DNA of 64,000 nucleotides, taken from contig OW818686.1 of NCBI GenBank assembly GCA_942493305.1, positions 2,976,001-3,040,000 on the forward strand. Direction: 5' to 3'. Positions 41,286 to 48,602 of this stretch are shown one piece after another. The notes under the pieces are model-generated. The model worked only from the letters and a program-made list of their open reading frames with translations, ran no database searches and was not told where the DNA came from. Made by a program: the position numbers and the translations under genes. This DNA comes from UBA7672 sp030824255 (GTDB lineage: Bacteria > Pseudomonadota > Alphaproteobacteria > Caulobacterales > Hyphomonadaceae). The first letter of the stretch is position 1; every line of letters begins with the position of its first letter.

Positions 41286-42281
41286 ATGGCCGATCAAGCT
41301 CCGAAGAAGTGGTACCTTCAGAAGGCCAATGGTGAGCGCTGGGGTCCCGGCGAAATCACCAGTTGGCACGTTGAGTGGGGCTATCTGCGTCCAGACACCC
41401 TTGTATGGACAGAAGGACAGCCGGATTGGCTCCCAGCTGAAAAGACCGAGCTGCGTTCGCTGTTCGCCGACGTAAAGTTGCCGCCTCCGCTGCCGCACGA
41501 GCGCGAAGCGGCGCAACCTCTGGAAATTGAACAACCAGCAGCACCAGATGACGCAGCGCTGCTGACTAACCGAACAGCGCCTCCGGAGGACTTCGTCGCG
41601 CAACACAATGGCGCAGCTGGTGGGCGGCGATCTGAGCCGGCTTCGAACAAGGGCGCGAAAGTTTCAGCATCCATCGGTTGGGTCTGCGGAGTATTCTTGC
41701 TTGCCGGGGGCGTGCCGGGGATCGCAGCGTCTATCAGTACAGGCTACACCGGTACGGTGTTCGTCTACGTTGGTACGGTGGTAGCTGGCCTTCTCATTCT
41801 ACCTCCTGTCACGCGCTCGCTACGTCGGTCCATGCCAGTGCTAAAGGCCACGTGGGCGCCGCCCGCCCTCGCGTTCATTGTGATCTTCGCCATCGGCATG
41901 GCTGGCGCTGTGTTCCGGGGCGTTGGCGGTACAGTATCGACATCGCCGTCATCGCGGTCAGCGAGCGGAGGAGAGCCAAGAAACGACCAAACGTGGGCCT
42001 GTCGTTCCGATTTTGTGGCCGGGGGAGGAGACCCGGGGCTCTATGACTGGTCTCGCAGTTACACAAGTGATGCGTGGCCAGACATCCAAGGTTCTGTTCC
42101 GACCAAGATCGATGGAGAGCGGATCAAGTGCGTCGTCGTTCCGATGAAGGGAGTCGAAACGGACTGGTCCGGCTGTGGGCTCATCTCCGCGCAGCCGAAG
42201 GATCACAAGGTGTGTCGGATGGTGTTCGATAGCAGTCAGGACGTCTGGGTGCCAACGTGGAAGGCCCGCTCAGCTCGTTGA
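41286..42281 (+). CDS. GYF_2-domain membrane protein
   Basis: 331 residues. The N-terminus is a GYF_2 domain (KKWYLQKANGERWGPGEI ... LRPDTLVWTEGQPDWLPA), a cytoplasmic peptide-binding module. After a proline/alanine linker come hydrophobic segments at about 120-145, 147-170 and 195-215 (AFIVIFAIGMAGAVFRGVGG), then an exported-looking C-terminal part with paired cysteines (TWACRSDF, KCVVV, SGCGL, KVCRMV). Coupled to the zinc-ribbon gene. Function unknown; the layout resembles small envelope sensors. Confidence 0.75.
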   Translation: MADQAPKKWYLQKANGERWGPGEITSWHVEWGYLRPDTLVWTEGQPDWLPAEKTELRSLFADVKLPPPLPHEREAAQPLEIEQPAAPDDAALLTNRTAPPEDFVAQHNGAAGGRRSEPASNKGAKVSASIGWVCGVFLLAGGVPGIAASISTGYTGTVFVYVGTVVAGLLILPPVTRSLRRSMPVLKATWAPPALAFIVIFAIGMAGAVFRGVGGTVSTSPSSRSASGGEPRNDQTWACRSDFVAGGGDPGLYDWSRSYTSDAWPDIQGSVPTKIDGERIKCVVVPMKGVETDWSGCGLISAQPKDHKVCRMVFDSSQDVWVPTWKARSAR

Positions 42282-42314
42282 AGTTTTGCGGCGTAGCCGA
42301 TAGCGTTTGGCGGG

Positions 42315-43388
42315 TCACCGCTCAACCGCTTGCCATTCGAGGTCGAATGGTTCGAACCCGCCGAAGCAGTAATCCAGCACATCCATCACCTGCTTGTCCG
42401 GTTGTTCAAGCTTGTGGATGTGCGAGCCGAACGAGAGCACCTTCGCTTGAACACGTGCTTCGGTTTCCGGCGGCACCGGACGGTTACCAGCTCCGTGAAC
42501 GCTGACCAGCAGCCAGTGACCGCCCGAGAGATTCGCGAGCAGGGCCAGTGTCGGCTCCGGCACATACTCGACCACGGCAACCTTGCCGCTCAGTACGGAA
42601 GCCATGTGGCGGTTCGACAGACAATTCTTGAAGCGTCGGGCTGCATCCTCGACTTCTGATGCACCGATCAAGGGGCGGCACTCATCGTCACCAACGAACG
42701 GTGGCGGTGGCAGTTTGTCAGCGCGCCGGAACCACTTCTCCGCCCAATTGCGAACGGTAGACGTTCCCTGCAGCTCACGCGCGCTCGTTCGAAGCGTGTC
42801 GAAGTCGGCCTCGGTGCAAAGACCACGAATGACGCCGAGCACGTTGTTGAGCCGTTCGGCGTCGGCTTGGGAGTAGGTGAAATTCAGAACAGCGGGGATC
42901 AGCAGGGCGGAATCGAGGGTTTCGAGGGCGTCGATCCGCCCTTGATTGAGCGTCACCATCTTCTGCAGAAGATTGCAGCGAGCGAACTCACGGGGCTGAT
43001 CTTGATGCCACCTTGCGAGTAGGCGGTATGTCTCCGGCAGAACCGGATCACACTCCAGCTTCCTGAGAGCCGCAATGAGTCCCTGCGGGACCTGTTCGAA
43101 GCACCCGGTAATGATGCGCGTAGGGGGCAGCACAGGCAGGGCGCGGACCATCACCTGCAGCGGACACGTGGTTGAAGCATCCAGCTCCGAATATCCAACC
43201 CGCCGAAGGAATTGTTCAGGCTGGTCGAACGCCCCAAGCGCGAGAGCGAGGTAAATCGTCTGTCGCCAATGCGTTCTGGCGCGGTTCGCGAACAGCAGCA
43301 GAGAAGGGAAGGCGGTAGCTTCAGCGATGGTGCCGAGTTCCTTCAGTGGCCATCCGGTAACCGGCAGCCATTCATTCTCGGCGAGCAT
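42315..43388 (-). CDS. Hypothetical protein, weak PcfJ-like pattern (357 aa)
   Basis: The start is placed at ATG 43388 (MLAENEWLPVTGWPL); a TTG at 43448 would add 20 residues. The N-terminal 230 residues look helical. The C-terminal part, EVEDAARRFKNCLSNRHMAS followed by VLSGKVAVVEYV and WLLVSVHGAGNRPVPPETEAR, has the NCL....G....E pattern of the PcfJ-like family seen in phages and plasmids, but the match is weak. It faces the GYF gene and shares a strand with the resolvase upstream. Confidence 0.65.
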   Translation of the reverse strand: MLAENEWLPVTGWPLKELGTIAEATAFPSLLLFANRARTHWRQTIYLALALGAFDQPEQFLRRVGYSELDASTTCPLQVMVRALPVLPPTRIITGCFEQVPQGLIAALRKLECDPVLPETYRLLARWHQDQPREFARCNLLQKMVTLNQGRIDALETLDSALLIPAVLNFTYSQADAERLNNVLGVIRGLCTEADFDTLRTSARELQGTSTVRNWAEKWFRRADKLPPPPFVGDDECRPLIGASEVEDAARRFKNCLSNRHMASVLSGKVAVVEYVPEPTLALLANLSGGHWLLVSVHGAGNRPVPPETEARVQAKVLSFGSHIHKLEQPDKQVMDVLDYCFGGFEPFDLEWQAVER

Positions 43389-43535
43389 ATTGTGATGCGT
43401 CGAGGGAGCGTGTGTTACGCTGGCGACGGTGGTGTCGGTGTCGATCAATCTGGCTGCCTTCGAAAAGGGCGGGCGAGCACGATGCTCAGCCGCTCACAAT
43501 CGAAAGCGCTTGTCCGGGTGGGTCATGGACCCGCG

Positions 43536-44093
43536 TTATACGTCCGTCTGGGTGTTGCCAAGGGCGCGGTACACGCTTGCCCTTCCGATCCCGAGCTGCT
43601 TGGCGATCTCGGTGGGACTAATCCCCGCCTGCTTCATCGTGCGAACCCGGCTCTCGTCGATGGAGCGTGCCCTTCCCTTGTAGACTCCTTCGGCTTTGGC
43701 TTTCGCAATCCCTTCGAGCTGGCGCTCTTTTCTCAACGCCGTTTCGAACTGGGCAAACACTCCGAGCATCTGAAGGAAAGCGACCCCGGCGGGGGTACTC
43801 GTATCGATTGGTTGTTCGGTTGCTCGCAGCGTGGCGCCTTTCGCGCGTAGGCGCTCCACCACCCGTTCGAGGTCGGCAACACTCCGGGCGAGCCGGTCGA
43901 TCCGGGTGACCATCAGGCAGTCCCCCGGCTGGATAAACTCCAGCAGAGTTTCGAGTTCGACTCGTCCCTTAGTGGTGGTGCCGGTGAGCTTCTCCGACCT
44001 GATCACTACGCACCCGGCGGCCCTGAGAGCTGATTCTTGGATCGCACAGTCTTGGTCACGCGAACTCACCCGCGCGTATCCGTAGGTCGCCAT
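43536..44093 (-). CDS. Serine recombinase (resolvase/invertase family)
   Basis: 185 residues. The catalytic N-terminus is MATYGYARVSSRDQD with nucleophile Ser10; the conserved block GDCLMVTRIDRLARSVADLE and the D-rich FAQFETALRKERQ E-helix follow, and the C-terminal HTH is MKQAGISPTEIAKQLGIGRASVYRAL. Typical of Tn3-type resolvases and DNA invertases. The start at 44093 fits the family. A cluster of GTCTC/GAGAC repeats upstream (44137-44183) is a candidate crossover or operator site. No transposase is nearby. Confidence 0.95.
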   Translation of the reverse strand: MATYGYARVSSRDQDCAIQESALRAAGCVVIRSEKLTGTTTKGRVELETLLEFIQPGDCLMVTRIDRLARSVADLERVVERLRAKGATLRATEQPIDTSTPAGVAFLQMLGVFAQFETALRKERQLEGIAKAKAEGVYKGRARSIDESRVRTMKQAGISPTEIAKQLGIGRASVYRALGNTQTDV

Positions 44094-44136
44094 AGAGCCT
44101 CGCGTCTCAGATGCCTCTAGAGCCACGCTCTGTAAC

Positions 44137-44183
44137 GTCTCATAAGGTCTGAGTCAACCCTAATGAGACATTACCAGTGTCTC
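44137..44183. promoter_or_regulatory. Candidate resolvase site upstream of the serine recombinase
   Basis: GTCTCAT (44137-44143), ATGAGAC (44163-44169) and TGTCTC (44178-44183) form two overlapping inverted pairs, and GTCTCAG occurs again at 44104-44110. Serine resolvases bind such paired half-sites next to their own genes. Confidence 0.5.
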
Positions 44184-44257
44184 GGCGACGCGTCCCGAAT
44201 GGGTAAACCCAAACGAAACCAACCGAAGCGCTATCCTCACGGCTTAGCTGAATTGCT

Positions 44258-45094
44258 ATGCGCCCGATCAGGCAGGCTTTGACGGACGATGGGACTGAAT
44301 ATTCGGAACAAGCGGGGGCCAGTTTGAAATTCAACCGGGACCTATGGAAGGTTCGCTTCACCGTCTTGCCCAGTTGGCCCTGCCCAACCTGTTCTGCCGG
44401 ATATCTCACTCCGTTGCCTGAGACTATGACTACTCGCGAGACCGACGGCTCGAAGGAAGCTCACGGCTACGATGAGTGGGAGCCCCATTGGATAAAGGCC
44501 CGGTTCTCTGTTCACCTAAAATGCTCAAACGCATCTTGCGGGGAAGGCGCGGTCTTGATTGGAGAGACCAACTCCGACCTTGAGCAAAGCTACGACTACG
44601 AAGGTCGGACGCAGTCGGAAATTGTAGAGTGGTTCCTACCAGTTTCGATGTTTCCGTTCCCAGCGGTGATTCAAATCCCAGAAGACGCTCCTGACCCGAT
44701 TCTAGCCGAAATCGCCGCGGCTTCGGCACTGGTGTGGCTCGACCCGGCAAGCTCGGCTCAAAAGCTGCGGTTGGCAGTTGAGCTCATGCTGACTGAACTG
44801 GGTGTCCAGAAGCATGAAAACCAAGACGGCTCTGGAGGTTTTCTCGATCTTGCTCGAAGGCTAAAAATGCTTCCCGTCGGCAAGGCTCATGTAAGTGGTC
44901 TTCTCCAACCCATCCGATGGCTCGGCAACGTAGGAGCACATGCCGGTGGCGATGGAGTAGATCGTGACGACCTCTTGTCAGCGTTCGAAATACTCGAAAC
45001 GGCGCTGGATGAGGTGTTTGACGCGAGGAAGCAGAGGGTCCGCGAGACGGCGCGAGAACTCGAAAGTCGGCGCGGGGTGAAGAAGAGCCTTTGA
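44258..45094 (+). CDS. DUF4145-domain protein with N-terminal zinc site
   Basis: 278 residues. The N-terminal half has CPTC and a later CSNASC, a probable zinc knuckle. The C-terminal DUF4145 region is recognisable from SSAQKLRLAVELMLTELGV, LDLARRLKMLP, and RWLGNVGAHAGG followed by an LLSAFEILE helix. DUF4145 is common in restriction systems and other defence genes, where it serves as a helical accessory module. A stand-alone form like this may partner a nuclease; the convergent SEC-C protein 62 bases away is one candidate. Confidence 0.85.
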   Translation: MRPIRQALTDDGTEYSEQAGASLKFNRDLWKVRFTVLPSWPCPTCSAGYLTPLPETMTTRETDGSKEAHGYDEWEPHWIKARFSVHLKCSNASCGEGAVLIGETNSDLEQSYDYEGRTQSEIVEWFLPVSMFPFPAVIQIPEDAPDPILAEIAAASALVWLDPASSAQKLRLAVELMLTELGVQKHENQDGSGGFLDLARRLKMLPVGKAHVSGLLQPIRWLGNVGAHAGGDGVDRDDLLSAFEILETALDEVFDARKQRVRETARELESRRGVKKSL

Positions 45095-45156
45095 TTTAAC
45101 CCACTCACTGATTCCGAAGGGGTGCTGGGACCATCGGGTCAGGTGGCGAAAGACGG

Positions 45157-46839
45157 CTACTCGTCTTCGTCGGTCGATATAGCAGCACGCTTCCTCTTGG
45201 CGGCATTCTCGCGCGCAACCATCACGCTCGTGAGCCCTTCGCAGTATTCAATTCGGAGGTCTTCGTCAGACAGCTTGTCGAGTTCCGCGCGGTCGCGGTG
45301 CGCGCCAAACCAGTTCAACATCTTGTCGCGAGGAGTGATCTTCGTGACTTCCACGAACCACTCAAACAGTTCGTAGGGCGTTTTCGCTTGCTTCGGTGCG
45401 GGTTGCACGACGCCAAAATACACGTCTTTGTGCTGGCGGTAATCGTGCAGTTCTTCATCCGTCATCGGAAGTTGTCCGAGAAGATTTCTGCCGTCCCTCG
45501 TTGTGATGCCTACGAGCATGACCTTGTCAGTCTCGTTGACGCTCGCCGTCGTGACGGTCCCAACGACCTTGTCGTCGCCTTCGCCAAATTCGTATGTGGA
45601 GCCGATCAGAACGCGCGATCCGCCGTGATACAGTTCAGACGGCAGTTCGCCGTCAAACGTGGTCGGTATGGTCAGGTACTGTGTGAACGCCTGTCCGACC
45701 GAGAGCGCGTCAGGGTGTCGCTTGTCTTGCTTGTAGCGATCTGACATGCGCATGGGGCCGCGGAAATTGAAGTCAGGTATTCCGAGGCCGTACGGGAACA
45801 CCACCATTCGCGCGAGTCCTTCAAGGTCGCGATGGAATGGTGTGCATGTCACAAAGACGTACGCCTTCTCGCCTTTCGGCATGGTCGTCTGCGAGTAGCG
45901 CTCAAGCTTCTTCTCGGCTGCTTCCATGAAGTCCGGCGGGTTGTCCGGCCCAAGGTCTTCGGCAAGGTCTGTGTTCAGATCAACGAAGATCATGCGGTCG
46001 TCGGCGGCAGGTTTCGCGATAGCCCCTGCGACGTGCTTAACGAGGTGTGACAGCGGGTCTGTGTCTTGGGAGCCGTCAGCATTGGTCTTGCCCATGAGGC
46101 CGCTGACGCCCTTCATTTTCGCCTCAATCCAGTATTTCTTGCCGGTATTCCCCGACACGGCCGCAAACTCGCAGTGTTTGGAGTCGCGCGTTGTCTCGTC
46201 CACAAGCGTCAGGTCGAAGCCTGCGCGTATCAACACGCTTGCGACCATAAGTTCGTAGTGCGCGCCTTGGAACTGGTTAGGGTCTTTCAGACGCGCGATC
46301 ATGCGCGCTTGAAGTTCGACGTTGTGGCCGATCAGATAGAGGTTGTACGCGAGCATCAGGTAGCAGGCGACAACGCCCGTAATCGCCGCCGACTTCACTT
46401 CGCCTTGTCCCCATTCGGCCTTGCGCTGAAAGCGGCAATACGCGTCGTACCACTGCATGATCGGGTGACGTTCTTCGAGCGGCTTTTTCAGCTCGGCGTT
46501 GCCCCACGAAGGATCGAGTGTCTTCTTGATGTAGTCCTGCAAGAAGTCAGGGAATGTACGCCACTTACCCCAGTGAAGCGTATTCTTGACCGCGACCATC
46601 TGGTGACGATCCGTCTTCACGCCGATGATTGGTCGTCCCAGCCCCTGTTGCTGCTGACGAATTAGTTCTTGCGCTTCGTGTCGAGCCATCTGCTGTTGCA
46701 GCCATGCGTCTGGTGGCCCGGGTCGGGGGGTAGACGGCCCCGGAAAAATAGCTCCGCAGCACCGCTTGTATTTCAGGCGCTTCCCTTGGGGGTCGATTTT
46801 TCCGCAGGGGCACATCTCGTTGCGGCCTGTTTTGGCCAT
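45157..46839 (-). CDS. SEC-C zinc-motif protein with PD-(D/E)xK-like region
   Basis: 560 residues with start at 46839 behind a GGGAGGG site. The N-terminus is a SEC-C motif (MCPCGKIDPQGKRLKYKRCC). Around residues 215-265 the pattern YELMVASVLIRAGFDLTLV, HCEFAAVSG and KYWIEAKMKG gives the helix-Glu-(D/E)-ExK order of PD-(D/E)xK nucleases. A C-terminal SH3-like strand region (YEFGEGDDKVVGTVTTASV) follows. Possibly a nuclease effector of the island. The upstream extension of the same frame is a umuC remnant, not part of this gene. Confidence 0.75.
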   Translation of the reverse strand: MAKTGRNEMCPCGKIDPQGKRLKYKRCCGAIFPGPSTPRPGPPDAWLQQQMARHEAQELIRQQQQGLGRPIIGVKTDRHQMVAVKNTLHWGKWRTFPDFLQDYIKKTLDPSWGNAELKKPLEERHPIMQWYDAYCRFQRKAEWGQGEVKSAAITGVVACYLMLAYNLYLIGHNVELQARMIARLKDPNQFQGAHYELMVASVLIRAGFDLTLVDETTRDSKHCEFAAVSGNTGKKYWIEAKMKGVSGLMGKTNADGSQDTDPLSHLVKHVAGAIAKPAADDRMIFVDLNTDLAEDLGPDNPPDFMEAAEKKLERYSQTTMPKGEKAYVFVTCTPFHRDLEGLARMVVFPYGLGIPDFNFRGPMRMSDRYKQDKRHPDALSVGQAFTQYLTIPTTFDGELPSELYHGGSRVLIGSTYEFGEGDDKVVGTVTTASVNETDKVMLVGITTRDGRNLLGQLPMTDEELHDYRQHKDVYFGVVQPAPKQAKTPYELFEWFVEVTKITPRDKMLNWFGAHRDRAELDKLSDEDLRIEYCEGLTSVMVARENAAKRKRAAISTDEDE

Positions 46840-46933
46840 GCGTCCCTCCCAATTGTGTGAAAGATTGGTATGCATGGTTGTGAACGCAAGTGCTGCCGCC
46901 TGTCCGCCTGCAACAAGTCGATCAGGCGCGCCA

Positions 46934-47346
46934 TCAAGCGCGCGCTTGCAGCATTTCATCGACGTCGGTGGTCTAGTGGGGGTTGGACATTGGCGGCGCA
47001 TCGACCACCGCTGCCCTAGTCTAGCGCGCACCGGTACAACTGTCCGGCGGCCATAGCGCTGTTTGATAGTGTACATGGCGCCCATGAGCCGAGCAGGCCG
47101 TTGTGGATCGACAGACGGTAACAGCGTTTCCGGCATCTTCTCTGCCGGTTGAAGGTCGATCAGAACAATCCCCGCCTTCGCGTACCGGTATCCGGGTCGC
47201 CATAATCTTCGCCCCGCACGAAGCGCATCCTTGATCAACATCAGCGTCGGCTCGATGGCGAAGGCGGCTTGCGGAAGGCTGCGTCGCGTCGTCTCGTCGA
47301 AGCGGTATGCAGCGCGTTGCATGTTGCGCGCGTCACGAGTCACAAG
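46934..47346 (-). pseudogene. umuC (DNA polymerase V) C-terminal remnant
   Basis: The frame shows the UmuC C-terminal domain: AFAIEPTLMLIKDALRAGRR, then WRPGYRYAKAGIVLIDLQP, LMGAMYTIKQRYGRRTVVP and RWSMRR. The expected ending (SP.YTT..DEML.ARA) is found in another frame as MSNPH, a TAG stop in place of the tyrosine codon, then TTDVDEMLQARA. The catalytic palm and fingers are missing and nonconserved substitutions are many. A plasmid- or island-borne umuC that has decayed. Confidence 0.75.
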
Positions 47347-47407
47347 ACGTGGGCAGGGGTGCAGGTCTACACCGCTGCTGGGGATCAAGTGCGATTGGCG
47401 CGCGCTG

Positions 47408-47779
47408 CTACGAACCGAATGTCTTGAGCATCCGTTTTTCGGCGCCTGTCTTTGCTTCGTAGAAACCGCTGGGAACGAGAAACGTTTCACCGGGATCGCT
47501 GGTCGGCCCGTAGTGAATCCCAACAAGCTGACTCGATTGGGCAGCATCCAGAACTTCGGAAGCCGTCAAGCGCAGGAAGCGCATGCAGGCAATGACCGAG
47601 ATGGGTGGCTCGTCGTCTCGCCGCGCGCGGTCGAAATCCATAACGAGTTTTACGACTCGATCAGCGTTCTTTTTGCGCCTTCGACTTGTCGAAAAGCGAA
47701 TCCAAACGAATGCCCATGCTGCGATCAATGCGGTCGAGATGGTTGCTAAGTCGGCCACAACGGGCAACCAATCAAGCAT
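47408..47779 (-). CDS. Hypothetical protein with one N-terminal membrane segment
   Basis: The start at ATG 47779 gives 123 residues; a TTG at 47833 would add 18. A hydrophobic helix (VVADLATISTALIAAWAFVW, about 5-24) is followed by a basic cytoplasmic stop-transfer stretch (TSRRRKKNADRV) and an alpha/beta domain with ISVIACMRFLRLTASEVLDA. No recognised family. Same strand as the umuC remnant and SEC-C gene downstream. Confidence 0.6.
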   Translation of the reverse strand: MLDWLPVVADLATISTALIAAWAFVWIRFSTSRRRKKNADRVVKLVMDFDRARRDDEPPISVIACMRFLRLTASEVLDAAQSSQLVGIHYGPTSDPGETFLVPSGFYEAKTGAEKRMLKTFGS

Positions 47780-47906
47780 CGCTCTCAAGTCCAATCTGTT
47801 TTCCCAAAACAGTTCACGAACGCGACTGCTCAACCTACGACTCGGGACTGTCTACCTTCGCCTAGAATCAAGGTGCTGGGAAGGACATGGCAGGGGCGGA
47901 GGGACT

Positions 47907-48256
47907 CTAACGGTCTGCGGCCTGTATTTGGCGCCAAATTCCCCGGATCGCATCCACAGCGGCCCTCGTTCTCTCCGGCCTGCTGAACGGTGGAAACCGA
48001 CTGAAATGCGGGAAGGTAACAACCACGCGACCATCCGGGGCCTGATACCGATCAAGCGTCTGATCACCCCACCGGAGCGGTACTGACGCGATAGGCCGCG
48101 CACCGATGAGGTCGTCGCGGCCCTGCGCCACCACCTTCTTCCCAACACAGAAGAACGGACGGGCAGGGCTCTCTTCGAGGACCGGTGCCTATATTCTCCA
48201 GCTTAGGCCCGAACGTTCAACTCGCGCACCGCCAAGAGGTATTGGTCGAGTTTCAT
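47907..48256 (-). pseudogene. Broken hypothetical gene after the 90-aa protein
   Basis: An ATG at 48256 comes one base after the stop of the 90-aa gene and reads MKLDQYLLAVRELNVRA before a stop. A protein-like sequence then resumes in other frames: PKLENIG, and PVLEESPARPFFCVGKKVVA continuing to GIWRQIQAADR at 47907. Two small frame changes would join these into one protein of about 115 residues. The coupling position and the ordered amino-acid pattern suggest a formerly intact partner of the 90-aa gene. Confidence 0.4.
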
Positions 48257-48257
48257 G

Positions 48258-48530
48258 TCAGTCCCTGTAGGCAACTGTTATTGCGGCACCACCGTCGGAG
48301 ACGACCATGTAGACGCGCTTCAGTTGATCCATTTTCTTCAGTGGCCACGATCCGAAGAAGCGTTCGACTTCGCGCCATGACTGTTTATTGAAAGAGTAGG
48401 TCTCGGCCCCCAGTCCCGCGCGGCGACGGTCTCCGAACTCCAGCAGCAGCCACCGTGCGATCTCAGGAATGCTCCGGTCAGCTGCCCTTGTCTCCGCATG
48501 CTCCGACATAAGAATGGTTCGCGTATCCAT
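48258..48530 (-). CDS. Conserved hypothetical protein (90 aa, DUF4258-like)
   Basis: ATG at 48530 after an AGAGG site. The protein begins MDTRTILMSEHAETRAADRS and contains IPEIARWLLLEFGDRR and a C-terminal VYMVVSDGGAAITVAYRD. It fits a widespread accessory-genome pattern (HAETR..QRGIP ... G..ITVGHR) related to DUF4258/RelE-sized proteins. Function unknown. A disrupted gene follows directly. Confidence 0.65.
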   Translation of the reverse strand: MDTRTILMSEHAETRAADRSIPEIARWLLLEFGDRRRAGLGAETYSFNKQSWREVERFFGSWPLKKMDQLKRVYMVVSDGGAAITVAYRD

Positions 48531-48602
48531 GCTAACAACCTCTGAAACTCAGAACGACGGACGCGTTTCCACGTCTGCCCGGTAACCCATTACGAGCTTC
48601 GT

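Noticed and set aside
46840..47547. N-terminal extension of the SEC-C protein
   Set aside because: The extension encodes a umuC remnant in the same frame; the ATG at 46839 has a strong ribosome-binding site and begins the SEC-C motif.
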